Shown: piece after piece, positions 9,251-17,391 of the stretch | Layout: the number at the start of each line of letters is the position of its first letter | Position numbering within the stretch: position 1 is the stretch's first letter | Source: Bacteroidales bacterium | GTDB lineage: Bacteria > Bacteroidota > Bacteroidia > Bacteroidales > Muribaculaceae | DNA length: 39,426 bases | Assembly (NCBI GenBank): GCA_020859845.1 | Contig: JAJBVL010000098.1 | Coordinates: 1 to 39,426, forward strand | Direction: 5' to 3' | Made by a program: the position numbers and the translations under genes | Notes under the pieces: model-generated | The model's database searches: none | What the model saw: only the letters and a program-made list of their open reading frames with translations | What the model was told of the DNA's origin: nothing

Positions 9251-9267
9251 GAATCCCGTAGGGATTC
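9251..9267. repeat. Related short palindrome GAATCCC-GTA-GGGATTC
   Basis: A perfect 7-bp stem with loop GTA; it shares the CCCGTAGGG core with the three REP-like elements around it. Confidence 0.6.
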
Positions 9268-9300
9268 TTCCAACTAGCATTTCAGGAAATCCACTCATTT

Positions 9301-9326
9301 ACAACCCCGTAGGGGTTGTTTTAATT
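9301..9326 (-). repeat. REP-like element, inverted copy 3 / terminator-like
   Basis: This is the same element in opposite orientation, overlapping the stop codon of the leftward histidine kinase (9321-9323). On the plus strand the hairpin ACAACCCC-GTA-GGGGTTGT is followed by TTTAATT, so it could terminate the rightward response-regulator transcript. Confidence 0.7.
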
Positions 9327-10601
9327 GGGGAATAGGATGGTAAACCGAGTGAGATGATCTGTGGCCGACGTAGCCAGCGAGAACCGACACCCATGTCGGC
9401 GGAGCGTCTCGCTTATCATCATAAGGCCTATGCCTTGCCCACCTTGCTTGGTGGAGAAGAAAGGGCTAAATAGCTGCTGGGCCGTGGCCTCATCTATACC
9501 AGCGCCATTATCGGCCACAATGAGCTGGCGCTCGCGTGGATGTATGGTTATGGAGATAAGCCCTTCACCCTTAGATGCCAGACTCTCCGCACTGTTTTTT
9601 ACCATATTGACCAATACCTGCTCCAGCAACACCTTGTCACCTCTTATCCTCAAGGGATGGTCGGCATGATGGATCTCCAGCCTCACCCCCTGAGGAAGAA
9701 GACTTTCAAGAAAGGCTTGACACCCTATTACCAAATCGTCGATATTCATAGGTGCCAAGGTAGGCTCAGGGAGCTTTACCACCTCGGCATAGCGACTGAT
9801 AAAACCACTCATCGACGAGCATCGATCGCGACACCCCGTAAGAGCCTCTACTACCTCGGCGTCGGCGCCACTGACAGCCACGAGCGCATCCAGAAGGGTA
9901 ATCACTCCCCCCATAGAATTGTTTACCTCGTGGGCCATGGTACGAATCACCTTTTCGTAGCCTTTGCGTTCGGCGCGACGCAGTTCTTCGGTCATAGGTT
10001 CCATCATGATAAAGGGCCGGCGAAAACCACTTTCAACAAACCAAAGCCGCGAGCATCGGTAGCTTTGGGCATCCTCCATCTTCACCACCTCTGCAGAGCC
10101 AGGGGCTATTCGCGCAATGGCCCTCGCCACAGAGCTGTCAACATCGCCAATCTGCCGGCCACGCCAATCCACATCCCTTTTGACCCCGAGCAGAGAGGCC
10201 ATCACTTGGTTAAGCTCCACCAAGCGACCATCATAGTCGCAGATAGCGATGGCCAGCGGGGAGGCCTCGATGAGAAGGTGGAGAAAAGAGTTCTGTTCCT
10301 GCACACGCAGGCGTTCACGCTTCAGGCGGTCCATCATGTCGTTGAAGAGATGAACCAGAGTGTCGGCATCGGCCTGACCTACAGTGGATAGGCGGCTGGC
10401 AAAGTCTTGCGCCTTCACCAGGTCCATACCTTTCACCATTGAGCTGACAGGCTTTACCATCTTGCGATAGAGAAAATAGAGCATGACCAGAAGCAGGGCC
10501 AATCCTCCCAATGCATACCACATCGAGAGATGGAGCGCCACCACGGCGCCACAGCCCAACGTCAGCAATACAGCCACCCAAAAAGGCCACGTCACCTTCA
10601 T
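9321..10601 (-). CDS. Membrane sensor histidine kinase (NtrB/NtrY-like)
   Basis: The 426-residue inner-membrane kinase has two adjacent N-terminal membrane helices (about 6-24 and 28-45) with almost no periplasmic loop, so it probably senses a cytoplasmic or membrane cue. A HAMP segment follows (about 46-100), then a PAS domain (about 103-160). The H box TMAHEVNNSMGGV has the phospho-acceptor H224. The ATPase domain shows the N box (VLVNMVKNSAES), G1 box (VADNGAGID) and G2 box (GGQGIGLMM). HEVNN is typical of kinases that pair with NtrC-type regulators, which agrees with the convergent regulator at 7804. It is the last gene of a prs-rlmN-kinase run, only 3 bp after rlmN. Confidence 0.92.
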   Translation of the reverse strand: MKVTWPFWVAVLLTLGCGAVVALHLSMWYALGGLALLLVMLYFLYRKMVKPVSSMVKGMDLVKAQDFASRLSTVGQADADTLVHLFNDMMDRLKRERLRVQEQNSFLHLLIEASPLAIAICDYDGRLVELNQVMASLLGVKRDVDWRGRQIGDVDSSVARAIARIAPGSAEVVKMEDAQSYRCSRLWFVESGFRRPFIMMEPMTEELRRAERKGYEKVIRTMAHEVNNSMGGVITLLDALVAVSGADAEVVEALTGCRDRCSSMSGFISRYAEVVKLPEPTLAPMNIDDLVIGCQAFLESLLPQGVRLEIHHADHPLRIRGDKVLLEQVLVNMVKNSAESLASKGEGLISITIHPRERQLIVADNGAGIDEATAQQLFSPFFSTKQGGQGIGLMMISETLRRHGCRFSLATSATDHLTRFTILFPN

Positions 10602-10604
10602 CCT

Positions 10605-11666
10605 CTATCCCTCTGTCCCTCTATCCTCTGTCCCTCTATCCTCTCTCTCCCTCCGCTCTTCTGCTCCAGCCAGCATACCACAGGCTGCCATGATATCCTC
10701 GCCGCGAGAGGCACGGATGGTGGCCGTGATACCCTTGTCGTTGAGACGGTCGCGGAAGGCCTCCATATCGGCTTCGCGCGAGGGCTGCCCTTTAAATCCT
10801 GGGATGGCATGGAAACGGATGAGATTGACGCGACAGTCGAGCCCGTGGAGCATACGCGCCAAGGCATCGGCATGGCGGAGGTCGTCGTTGACCCCGCGCC
10901 ACATGATATACTCTATCGACAGGCGACGCTGATGGCTGAAGTCGTAGCGATTGAGCACCTTCACCACCTCGGCTATAGGCCAAGCACGCTCCACCGGCAT
11001 CAGCGCTCCGCGCTGTTCGCTATAAGGGGAATGGACGCTGATGGCCACATGCACCTTGGTCTGATCCAAGAGCCGACGCAGCATATCGAGGCGTCCGATG
11101 GTGCTGACCGTGATGCGCTTTGGGCTCCATGCCAGCCCCCAAGGCGCTGTAAGAATCTCGATGACAGTCATCACGGCGTCGAGATTGTCAAGCGGCTCGC
11201 CCATCCCCATAAAGACGAGGTTGGTGAGGTCGGCGCTCTCCTCCACGCTGAGGATCTGATTCATAATCTGAGCCGGAGAGAGATGGCCATGAAAACCTTG
11301 CTGGCCCGTCATACAGAAAGCGCAGCCCATGCGGCATCCTGCCTGCGAACTGACGCAAAGCGTGCGACGCTCCTTGTCGGGAATCATCACAGCCTCCACG
11401 CGGCGGCGCGGTGCGCCCTCGAAGAGGTATTTCACTGTGCCATCCTTCGACACGGCAGTTGCCAGTGGGGCCGTTCGCCCCACGTCGTAGCCCAGCTCAG
11501 CCAGGCGTTGACGCCCAGCCTTAGGCAGGTCGGTCATCTCGTCGATGGTGGTCACTCGACGGTGGTAAAGCCAAGCGGCCATCTGCTTGGCAGCAAATGG
11601 CCGCAATCCGGCTTCGGCAGCCACTTGGCGCAGCTGCTCAAGGGTGAGCCCTATGAGTGGTTTCAC
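10605..11666 (-). CDS. rlmN: Dual-specificity 23S rRNA A2503 / tRNA A37 C2-methyltransferase
   Basis: The 353-residue radical SAM enzyme methylates C2 of adenine 2503 in 23S rRNA and A37 in some tRNAs. The cluster-binding motif is CRMGCAFC (C111, C115, C118). The C-terminal segment RASRGEDIMAACGML holds the methyl-carrying cysteine, which distinguishes RlmN and Cfr from other radical SAM proteins. The start is GTG at 11666, overlapping the prs stop (GTGA), so translation is probably coupled. The normal protein end is followed by a charged tail of about 17 residues with DRGTE repeated, encoded by a 15-nt tandem repeat; this tail is not part of the family fold. Confidence 0.95.
   Translation of the reverse strand: MKPLIGLTLEQLRQVAAEAGLRPFAAKQMAAWLYHRRVTTIDEMTDLPKAGRQRLAELGYDVGRTAPLATAVSKDGTVKYLFEGAPRRRVEAVMIPDKERRTLCVSSQAGCRMGCAFCMTGQQGFHGHLSPAQIMNQILSVEESADLTNLVFMGMGEPLDNLDAVMTVIEILTAPWGLAWSPKRITVSTIGRLDMLRRLLDQTKVHVAISVHSPYSEQRGALMPVERAWPIAEVVKVLNRYDFSHQRRLSIEYIMWRGVNDDLRHADALARMLHGLDCRVNLIRFHAIPGFKGQPSREADMEAFRDRLNDKGITATIRASRGEDIMAACGMLAGAEERREREDRGTEDRGTEG
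10610..10639. repeat. 15-nt tandem repeat inside the rlmN 3' end
   Basis: CCTCTGTCCCTCTAT is present twice without interruption (10610-10624, 10625-10639), flanked by further CT-rich sequence to about 10655. On the coding strand it encodes DRGTE repeats in frame. The period is a multiple of three, so copy-number change would lengthen the tail without shifting the frame. Confidence 0.85.
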
Positions 11667-12607
11667 TTGAAGACGTAGTTGGTAGAGATTGATTCGTTGT
11701 TGTGTACACGGCGGATGGTGTCGGCCAGCAGCTCGGCAACGCTGAGCACGTGGGCCTTCTTACAATCCTTGGTGAAGGGTATACTGTTGGTAAACACCAT
11801 CTCGGTCATGGCGCTATTGTCAACGCGCTCCGAGGCGGGGTCGCTCATGATGGCGTGGGAAGCGAAAGCACGCACCGACTTGGCGCCCTTGGACATCATC
11901 AGGTCGGCAGCCTTGGTGATAGTGCCTGCGGTGTCGACCATGTCGTCGATGAGAAGCACGTTCTTACCCTCCACATCGCCGATGACAGTCATCGACTCCA
12001 CTACGTTGGCTTTAGCACGCTGCTTGTGGCAGAGCACCAAAGGCACGTCGAGATACTTGGCGTAGCTGTTGGCACGCTTGGCGCCGCCTACGTCGGGCGT
12101 GGCCACCACTACATCCTCCAGATTGAGGCTCTTGATATAAGGGATGAATACCGAGGAGGCATAGAGGTGGTCGACGGGGACGTTGAAGAAGCCCTGTATC
12201 TGGTCGGCATGGAGATCCATCGTGATGACGCGATTTACTCCGGCAGCCATCAGCAGGTCGGCAACGAGCTTTGCGGCAATCGACACGCGAGGCTTGTCCT
12301 TGCGGTCTTGGCGTGCCCAGCCAAAGTAAGGGATGACGGCAATCACGGAGTGGGCTGAGGCGCGCTTGGCGGCGTCGATCATCAGCAGGAGTTCCATGAG
12401 GTTGTCGCAGTTGGGGAAGGTTGACTGTACGAGGTAGACATCGCAGCCGCGCACGGGCTCCTCAAACGAAACTTCAAACTCGCCATCGGCAAAGTGCTGG
12501 ATATTCATCTTGCCCAGCTCGATACCAAGGTATTTGCAAATCTCTTCGGCCATGTAGCGCGACTTCGTGCCGGCGAAGATTTTGATGGGGTGTACCACGT
12601 TGTTCAT
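11663..12607 (-). CDS. prs: Ribose-phosphate pyrophosphokinase (PRPP synthase)
   Basis: The 314-residue cytoplasmic enzyme makes PRPP from ribose 5-phosphate and ATP for nucleotide, histidine, tryptophan and NAD synthesis. Typical segments are FADGEFEVSFEEPVRG near residue 40, the Mg/ATP region TMDLHADQIQGFF, and the PRPP loop VLLIDDMVDTAGT. Length is standard for class I enzymes. It is followed with a 4-bp overlap by rlmN and preceded by its own putative -7 box. Confidence 0.97.
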   Translation of the reverse strand: MNNVVHPIKIFAGTKSRYMAEEICKYLGIELGKMNIQHFADGEFEVSFEEPVRGCDVYLVQSTFPNCDNLMELLLMIDAAKRASAHSVIAVIPYFGWARQDRKDKPRVSIAAKLVADLLMAAGVNRVITMDLHADQIQGFFNVPVDHLYASSVFIPYIKSLNLEDVVVATPDVGGAKRANSYAKYLDVPLVLCHKQRAKANVVESMTVIGDVEGKNVLLIDDMVDTAGTITKAADLMMSKGAKSVRAFASHAIMSDPASERVDNSAMTEMVFTNSIPFTKDCKKAHVLSVAELLADTIRRVHNNESISTNYVFK

Positions 12608-12639
12608 CGTGAGAAAGGGGATATGATAGATTGAGACTG

Positions 12640-12647
12640 CAAAAATA
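12640..12647 (-). promoter_or_regulatory. Putative -7 box for prs
   Basis: The minus strand reads TATTTTTG (TAnnTTTG), immediately after the amylase stop codon and 32 nt before the prs ATG. No good -33 TTTG is present, so support is moderate. Confidence 0.45.
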
Positions 12648-14357
12648 CTATTTTTTCGCGGATGTAGCAGAATTTTTATACTTTACCTTCCAAATGGCAG
12701 CATCGTAGGGGCCTACATAGGTCTCAAATGGCTCGGTGGAAGAGAAGCTCTTCTCCATCGTCTGGCGCGTCAGCAGCTCGGTCATCATGGCGTTGCCTTC
12801 GGGTAGCTGGAGCATCTCAAAGGCGTGGCGCGGGATGTTGATACGCAGGTCGGCGCTGTCGGGCGAGAAATTGACGGCTATGACGAGAGTCTCGTTGGCA
12901 AAGCTGCGGAGAAATACGTAGTGGCGATGGGGGTTGAGCGTGGGATTCTGATAGTTGACATACATCAGGTCGAAGAAGCGCCCCTTGGCGATGGCCTTCT
13001 CGCTGTTGCAGAGGCGTAGGATGGTGCGATACTTCTGGAGGAGCCACTTCTCGCGCCCTGAGAGGAGAGCCTCCGTGGGGTGGCCATTGTTGAGACGGCG
13101 ACGCAGGGTGCCAAGGCTCCAATAGTCGAAGATGGTGGTGCGACCGTCGCGTCCGCTGAATCCCTCGGCGTCCATGCCCTGTTCGCCAAGCTCTTGTCCG
13201 GCGTAGATCATCATAGGGCCGGTGTTGATCATTGAGCTCACCACCAGCGAGGGTATCACCTTGGCGGGGTCGCCAGCGTAGAACTTCGAACCAAAGCGTT
13301 GCTCATCGTGATTCTCCAGGAAGTTGAGCATACGGTCGTTGATGCCTTCCACACGCTGCCAGCAGCTGGTGATTTGGGCTGTGGAGTAGTTGGCGGTCTG
13401 GATGCCTCGCAGGGTGTCGTAGAGGTTCACCTTGTCGTAGAGGTAGTCAAAGCCTCCAACCTTTATGAAATCGTTGTAGAGGTTTACGTCGTAGATCTCA
13501 GCTATGAAGATAATGTTGGGAAAATGCTCCTTCACCACCGGGATGGCCCACCGCCAAAATTCGAGAGGCACCATGTGGACCATGTCGCAGCGAAAACCAT
13601 CCACCCCCTTCGAGGCCCAGAAGCGAAGGATGTGGAGCATCTTATACCACGTGTCGGGGATTGGGGAGAAGTGCTGGCTGTTGTCGCCGGGGTCCCAACC
13701 GTAGTTGAGTTTCACAGTGTCATACCAATCGTTGGGGCAAGCAAAGGCGTTGAAGCAGTTGTTGCCCGAGGCTTTTGCGGGAAACTCCACATAGGCCTGT
13801 CGGCCACTGCCCATGTCGACCGACGGGGCAAATAGCTGGCGCGGAATGTAGTAGTAATTATTGCGCGGGGAGAAAAACTTGGAGTCGTCGTCGTAGGACC
13901 CAAAGTCTTGGATTCCGGTGGGAGCAGCATCGCTATGATACTGGCGTGCGGTGTGGTTGGGGACGAAGTCGATGATGACGTTCATACCATTGTCGTGGGT
14001 ACGCTCCACGAGGCGTACAAACTCCTCCATGCGGTTGGGGACATCCTCGGCCAGGTCGGGGTCGATGTCGTAATAGTCCTTGATGGCGTAGGGAGAGCCA
14101 GCCTCGCCCTTCACCACATGGGGGTTGTCGGGGCGGATTCCATACTGCGAGTAGTCGGTCTTATGAGCATGTTCGATCACTCCTGTATACCATATGTGGG
14201 TGGCTCCAAGGTCTTTGATGGAGCCGAGCACCTCGTTGGTGATAGAGTTGAGCTTGCCCGAGCCATTCTGGGCATAAGTGCCACCGGGAACGCATTTCTC
14301 ATTATAATTGGTGTAGAGCCGGGGCAGCAATTGGTAAATAATGGGTTTTGTGTTCAT
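12648..14357 (-). CDS. Family GH13 alpha-amylase-type glycoside hydrolase
   Basis: The 569-residue enzyme acts on alpha-glucans. The conserved GH13 regions are IIDFVPNHT (region I), GFRCDMV with nucleophile D258 (region II), IFIAEIYD with acid/base E287 (region III) and FLENHDEQRF with D351 (region IV). The C-terminal beta-domain covers about the last 90 residues. No signal peptide is seen, so it is probably cytoplasmic and acts on imported malto-oligosaccharides or glycogen rather than external starch. Its ATG overlaps the patatin gene stop by 4 bp (ATGA). Exact specificity (amylase, maltogenic or debranching) cannot be read from sequence alone. Confidence 0.9.
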   Translation of the reverse strand: MNTKPIIYQLLPRLYTNYNEKCVPGGTYAQNGSGKLNSITNEVLGSIKDLGATHIWYTGVIEHAHKTDYSQYGIRPDNPHVVKGEAGSPYAIKDYYDIDPDLAEDVPNRMEEFVRLVERTHDNGMNVIIDFVPNHTARQYHSDAAPTGIQDFGSYDDDSKFFSPRNNYYYIPRQLFAPSVDMGSGRQAYVEFPAKASGNNCFNAFACPNDWYDTVKLNYGWDPGDNSQHFSPIPDTWYKMLHILRFWASKGVDGFRCDMVHMVPLEFWRWAIPVVKEHFPNIIFIAEIYDVNLYNDFIKVGGFDYLYDKVNLYDTLRGIQTANYSTAQITSCWQRVEGINDRMLNFLENHDEQRFGSKFYAGDPAKVIPSLVVSSMINTGPMMIYAGQELGEQGMDAEGFSGRDGRTTIFDYWSLGTLRRRLNNGHPTEALLSGREKWLLQKYRTILRLCNSEKAIAKGRFFDLMYVNYQNPTLNPHRHYVFLRSFANETLVIAVNFSPDSADLRINIPRHAFEMLQLPEGNAMMTELLTRQTMEKSFSSTEPFETYVGPYDAAIWKVKYKNSATSAKK

Positions 14358-15163
14358 GGGGTTGATGTTGGTGGTAGGGGCGCAGGCTTGAAGCCGTTGG
14401 CCAAAAGATAATTACGCGTTAGGGAATAACCGCTGTCGTAGACACGCTTAATCTGCTTGAGGTTGAACACGCGATAGCGCGCTATCTCGTCGGTCTTGAT
14501 GACGATGTCGCAGAGGTTCATGTCGGGGATGGCATTGTTTTTGGCCATCAGCTCATAGCTGCGGAGAGCTATGTCGACCAGAGTGTCCTTGACTGTGGCA
14601 TTAGCAAGGGGAGAACAATTGACACCTATAAGATACTTGCAGCGCTCGCGGATGAGACCCGCGGGGAGGTTGTGGAGCACACCTCCGTCGACGTATCTCA
14701 CGCCATCGATTTTGACGGGCTGAAACACGATGGGGATGCTGCATGAGGCCATGACGCGCTCGGCGATGGGGCCTTCCTCGAAGGCTGTCATCGTGCCGTC
14801 GTCGAGATTGGTGGCGCCTATCACCACGGGAATGGGTAGCTCCTCAAGATTTTCGTAGGGAATCACTTTGCGCAGGAATTTGCGGAATCGGTCCATCTTG
14901 AAGAAGCCATTCTTGGGCACGCTTAGCTCGCAGAAGTCGGTGAGCTTGGCCTCTTGAAAGAGGGCGAGCATCTGCTCGGGGGAGAGGCCTGCAGCAGCCA
15001 TAACGGCCGCTATCGACCCGGCGCTCACACCCGCTATGATGCCTGGGCGGATACCCATCTCGTTGAGAGCCTTGATGGCTCCGGCATGGGCAAAACCGCG
15101 GGCGCCCCCGCCGCTCAGGGCGAGGCCAATCTTATACGGATGTCGGGTGCCTAATCCCAGCAT
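14354..15163 (-). CDS. Patatin-like phospholipase (RssA-like)
   Basis: The 269-residue protein is a predicted serine acyl hydrolase with a Ser-Asp dyad. The oxyanion loop LSGGGARGFAH comes first, GVSAG carries the nucleophile S47, and YVDGGVLHNLP carries D159 of the DGG motif. No signal peptide is visible, so it is predicted cytoplasmic or peripheral to the inner membrane. It overlaps the downstream amylase gene by 4 bp, so the two are co-translated although no shared pathway is obvious. The substrate is unknown. Confidence 0.9.
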   Translation of the reverse strand: MLGLGTRHPYKIGLALSGGGARGFAHAGAIKALNEMGIRPGIIAGVSAGSIAAVMAAAGLSPEQMLALFQEAKLTDFCELSVPKNGFFKMDRFRKFLRKVIPYENLEELPIPVVIGATNLDDGTMTAFEEGPIAERVMASCSIPIVFQPVKIDGVRYVDGGVLHNLPAGLIRERCKYLIGVNCSPLANATVKDTLVDIALRSYELMAKNNAIPDMNLCDIVIKTDEIARYRVFNLKQIKRVYDSGYSLTRNYLLANGFKPAPLPPTSTP

Positions 15164-15201
15164 AGTAATCGTGTAGCGTTAATTTAGGTGTCGATGTCGT
15201 T

Positions 15202-15252
15202 TAAAAATAGATAGGTCGAATAAGCACCGTGTGTTGGAGTTTATTCGACCTA
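15202..15252 (-). terminator. Intrinsic terminator of the TPR gene
   Basis: Inverted repeat TAGGTCGAATAA (15212-15223) / TTATTCGACCTA (15241-15252), with a 17-nt loop, followed on the minus strand by TCTATTTTTAAA. It lies in the gap between the TPR gene and the patatin gene and would end leftward transcription from the TPR promoter. Confidence 0.75.
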
Positions 15253-15318
15253 CTCTTTGGGTATTCGAGTGAGAGAGAATTATTAGATTTGTAATATGTA
15301 AACGAGTAGACGATGTGT

Positions 15319-15999
15319 TTAGTTTTCGGCTTCAGCTTGGGCGCGGATGATATACTTCTGGATATCAATGTTGGACTGCGCTCCGTAGTTGGGATACTTG
15401 TCGGCTATCTCTTGATAGAGAGCGGCCTCGGCCTTGTGGTTGCCTAGATGACGCTCCACTGTGGCTTCCTTCATCAGGAACACGGGGGTGTAGTAGGGGT
15501 TGTTGTCGCTTAGCTTCACGGCCTTGCGGAAGCAATCGAGAGCCTTGTCATACTGCTCGAGGTTGACGTAGCAATCGCCTTCGAGCGACTGGCTTGAAGC
15601 GCCGATGAGCGATTCGCGAGTGCTGTACTTCTGCAGGTAGTTGATGGCCTCCTGATAGTCGCCCTTCTGATAGAGAAGGATAGCAGCGTTGAGCGCGGCG
15701 CGGTTGCCACCCTCGTAGCCATAGTTGTCGGCCACTTGCTTATACTGAGCCAAGGCGAGCGAGTCGTTGCCCATAGTGAGGGTCATATCAGCTTGACCCA
15801 CAGCATCGTTGGCAGCCTGGATGCCCGGACGGCGAATAGCATAGACATAAAGAAGCACTAAGCATATCACTGCAGCCACTGCAACGCATGCCCACATAAT
15901 GATTTTCTGATTGTTTTGAACCTTCTGTTCAATGCCCGTCAGGGTGTCGTTGAGCTCGTCAACTGATGTACGGGTCTCCTGTTGATTGGTGTTTGCCAT
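15319..15999 (-). CDS. Membrane-anchored tetratricopeptide-repeat protein
   Basis: The 226-residue protein has a charged N-terminal segment (1-32), one membrane helix (about 34-53), and a C-terminal part with at least three TPR-like helical pairs (about 70-185), e.g. LALAQYKQVADNYG and YDKALDCFRKAVKLSD. The layout resembles YfgM-type proteins, a single-pass membrane protein with TPRs facing the periplasm that aids protein export or folding; this comparison is by architecture only. It stands as a single transcription unit with a consensus promoter upstream and a terminator downstream. Confidence 0.82.
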   Translation of the reverse strand: MANTNQQETRTSVDELNDTLTGIEQKVQNNQKIIMWACVAVAAVICLVLLYVYAIRRPGIQAANDAVGQADMTLTMGNDSLALAQYKQVADNYGYEGGNRAALNAAILLYQKGDYQEAINYLQKYSTRESLIGASSQSLEGDCYVNLEQYDKALDCFRKAVKLSDNNPYYTPVFLMKEATVERHLGNHKAEAALYQEIADKYPNYGAQSNIDIQKYIIRAQAEAEN

Positions 16000-16031
16000 A
16001 TTTAATGTTACTTATTTCGCAAAATTTGCCG

Positions 16032-16063
16032 CAAAGGTAATAAATATTCCCCACACCCACAAA
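16032..16063 (-). promoter_or_regulatory. Consensus promoter of the TPR gene
   Basis: On the minus strand TTTG (16063-16060), a 20-bp spacer and TACCTTTG (16039-16032) match the Bacteroidota consensus exactly; the leader would be about 25 nt. Confidence 0.78.
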
Positions 16064-16116
16064 GATTTTCCCTTACTAAATGCATCCTGCGCCTTAAACT
16101 GGACCACCGCATTATC

Positions 16117-17316
16117 TTACTCCAAGGGCTTATAGTAGGTGAAAGGACGATCTTGGAGCTGGGAGGGATGGAAAATTTTGATGAGGTCTTGTAGCACGAG
16201 TTGGGGATTGACCACGCCGCTCTCCCAGTAGTCGTTGCCGCCGCCGGGAGTGGAGCGAAGGGTGGTGTTGTAGACGTGGCCGTTGACCACTGGAGGCGTG
16301 TCGGCAAACTTGGGATACTGTCGCCGCAGGTCGGCGAGGCTTGTTATGGCACTTACGTTGAGCCAATAATCTGATTGAGAGGCCAAGAGATAGGCAGTCT
16401 CCATGTCGATGGTCTGTGACTGATTGCCGAGGTGCTGATTATATATGTATTGAGCGCCAGCGTCCTGAAGGAGTTTTACTATGTAGCTCCCTTGAGAGGG
16501 CATATACCACATGTCGCCATAGGGAGTGTTGAGCATCACCGACGGTCGGCCTTCAGCCTCGGCCGCCTCCTCAGCCACTTGGCAGAGAGCATCATAAGCC
16601 TGAGGGATCTCCGCATATATCCTTTCACCCAATGGGCGCTTGCCTACAATCTCAGCGATGGCTACCATCCACTCGGCCTTGCCCAGAGGATTCTCCTCCA
16701 GATAATCGCAGACGTAAGCGTAGGGAATGCCGAGTTGATGCAGCTTGGTCTCCATAGTGCTGGCGCCGTTCACACCGTAGAGCAGCACAAGGTCGGGCTC
16801 AAGCCCCACGAGAGCCTCGTAGTCGATATTGCCCTCGTAGCCCACATCCACCACGCCGTCGCCACGCTCAAGGATTTGGGGATTGGTGATAAATCGCAGG
16901 CCCGACACACCCACCACTCGGTCGGTCTCGCCCAGAGCGTCGAGCATGGCCACGTGGCTCGACGACATACACACTATTCTCTTTGCTTCTCCACGAATCA
17001 CCTGCCCTTCAAAGCCATCGGGAGCCTCCTCATCGCCGCGCAAGATGAGCAACGGCTCCGACACCTCATTAGCCCCCTGCCAAGGATTGCGCACATCGAG
17101 GAGCACGCTCTCGCACCCAGGGGCCTTCTTTATTTCAAAGAGCGAGGCATAGCGGGGAGTGTAGTCGGCCTCATTGTAATCGCTGAGGGTGGCTTTATGG
17201 CCACAACTGCCTAAGGCAATACACAGGAGCACGGCCAACAGCCATTGTGGGTGGTTGAGGATAAGAGATAGCAAGGAGGAGGGTCTGGAAGAATGGTTAT
17301 GAGTGAAGCAAGTCAT
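16117..17316 (-). CDS. Lipoprotein substrate-binding protein, BtuF/FepB type
   Basis: The 399-residue protein has an N-terminal hydrophobic segment with a lipobox (CIALGSC, lipidated C38), so it should be attached to a membrane facing the periplasm. The rest is a type III periplasmic binding fold: RIVCMSSSHVAMLDALGETDRVVGVSG (first lobe, cobalamin/siderophore family), DYEALVGLEPDLVLLYG, a long connecting helix, and SVMLNTPYGDMWYMPSQGSYIVKLL (second lobe). The ligand is probably a metal chelate such as an iron siderophore, haem or cobalamin. No ABC permease or ATPase gene is adjacent; the partners, if any, are elsewhere. Confidence 0.88.
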   Translation of the reverse strand: MTCFTHNHSSRPSSLLSLILNHPQWLLAVLLCIALGSCGHKATLSDYNEADYTPRYASLFEIKKAPGCESVLLDVRNPWQGANEVSEPLLILRGDEEAPDGFEGQVIRGEAKRIVCMSSSHVAMLDALGETDRVVGVSGLRFITNPQILERGDGVVDVGYEGNIDYEALVGLEPDLVLLYGVNGASTMETKLHQLGIPYAYVCDYLEENPLGKAEWMVAIAEIVGKRPLGERIYAEIPQAYDALCQVAEEAAEAEGRPSVMLNTPYGDMWYMPSQGSYIVKLLQDAGAQYIYNQHLGNQSQTIDMETAYLLASQSDYWLNVSAITSLADLRRQYPKFADTPPVVNGHVYNTTLRSTPGGGNDYWESGVVNPQLVLQDLIKIFHPSQLQDRPFTYYKPLE

Positions 17317-17358
17317 AGTAATAAAAGAGTAGTAGTAATAAAAGAGTTAAAACGGATG

Positions 17359-17386
17359 CAAAGTTAGGAAATTTTTCTTACCTTTG
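17359..17386. promoter_or_regulatory. Symmetrical divergent -7 boxes between binding protein and GH25 genes
   Basis: CAAAGTTA at 17359-17366 is a leftward -7 box (TAACTTTG); TACCTTTG at 17379-17386 is the rightward one. As at 7772-7799 they flank exactly 12 bp and form an imperfect inverted repeat (CAAAGTTAGGAAA against TTTCTTACCTTTG). The rightward box ends 5 bp before the GH25 ATG. A direct repeat GTAATAAAAGAGT (17318-17330, 17335-17347) lies in the leftward leader. Confidence 0.6.
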
Positions 17387-17391
17387 TAGAC

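Noticed and set aside
9141-9327. CRISPR array
   Set aside because: The units are palindromic, few, in both orientations and without variable spacers of equal length; no cas genes.
10530-11678. 382-codon plus-strand frame opposite rlmN
   Set aside because: It overlaps the complete rlmN gene and has no family features.
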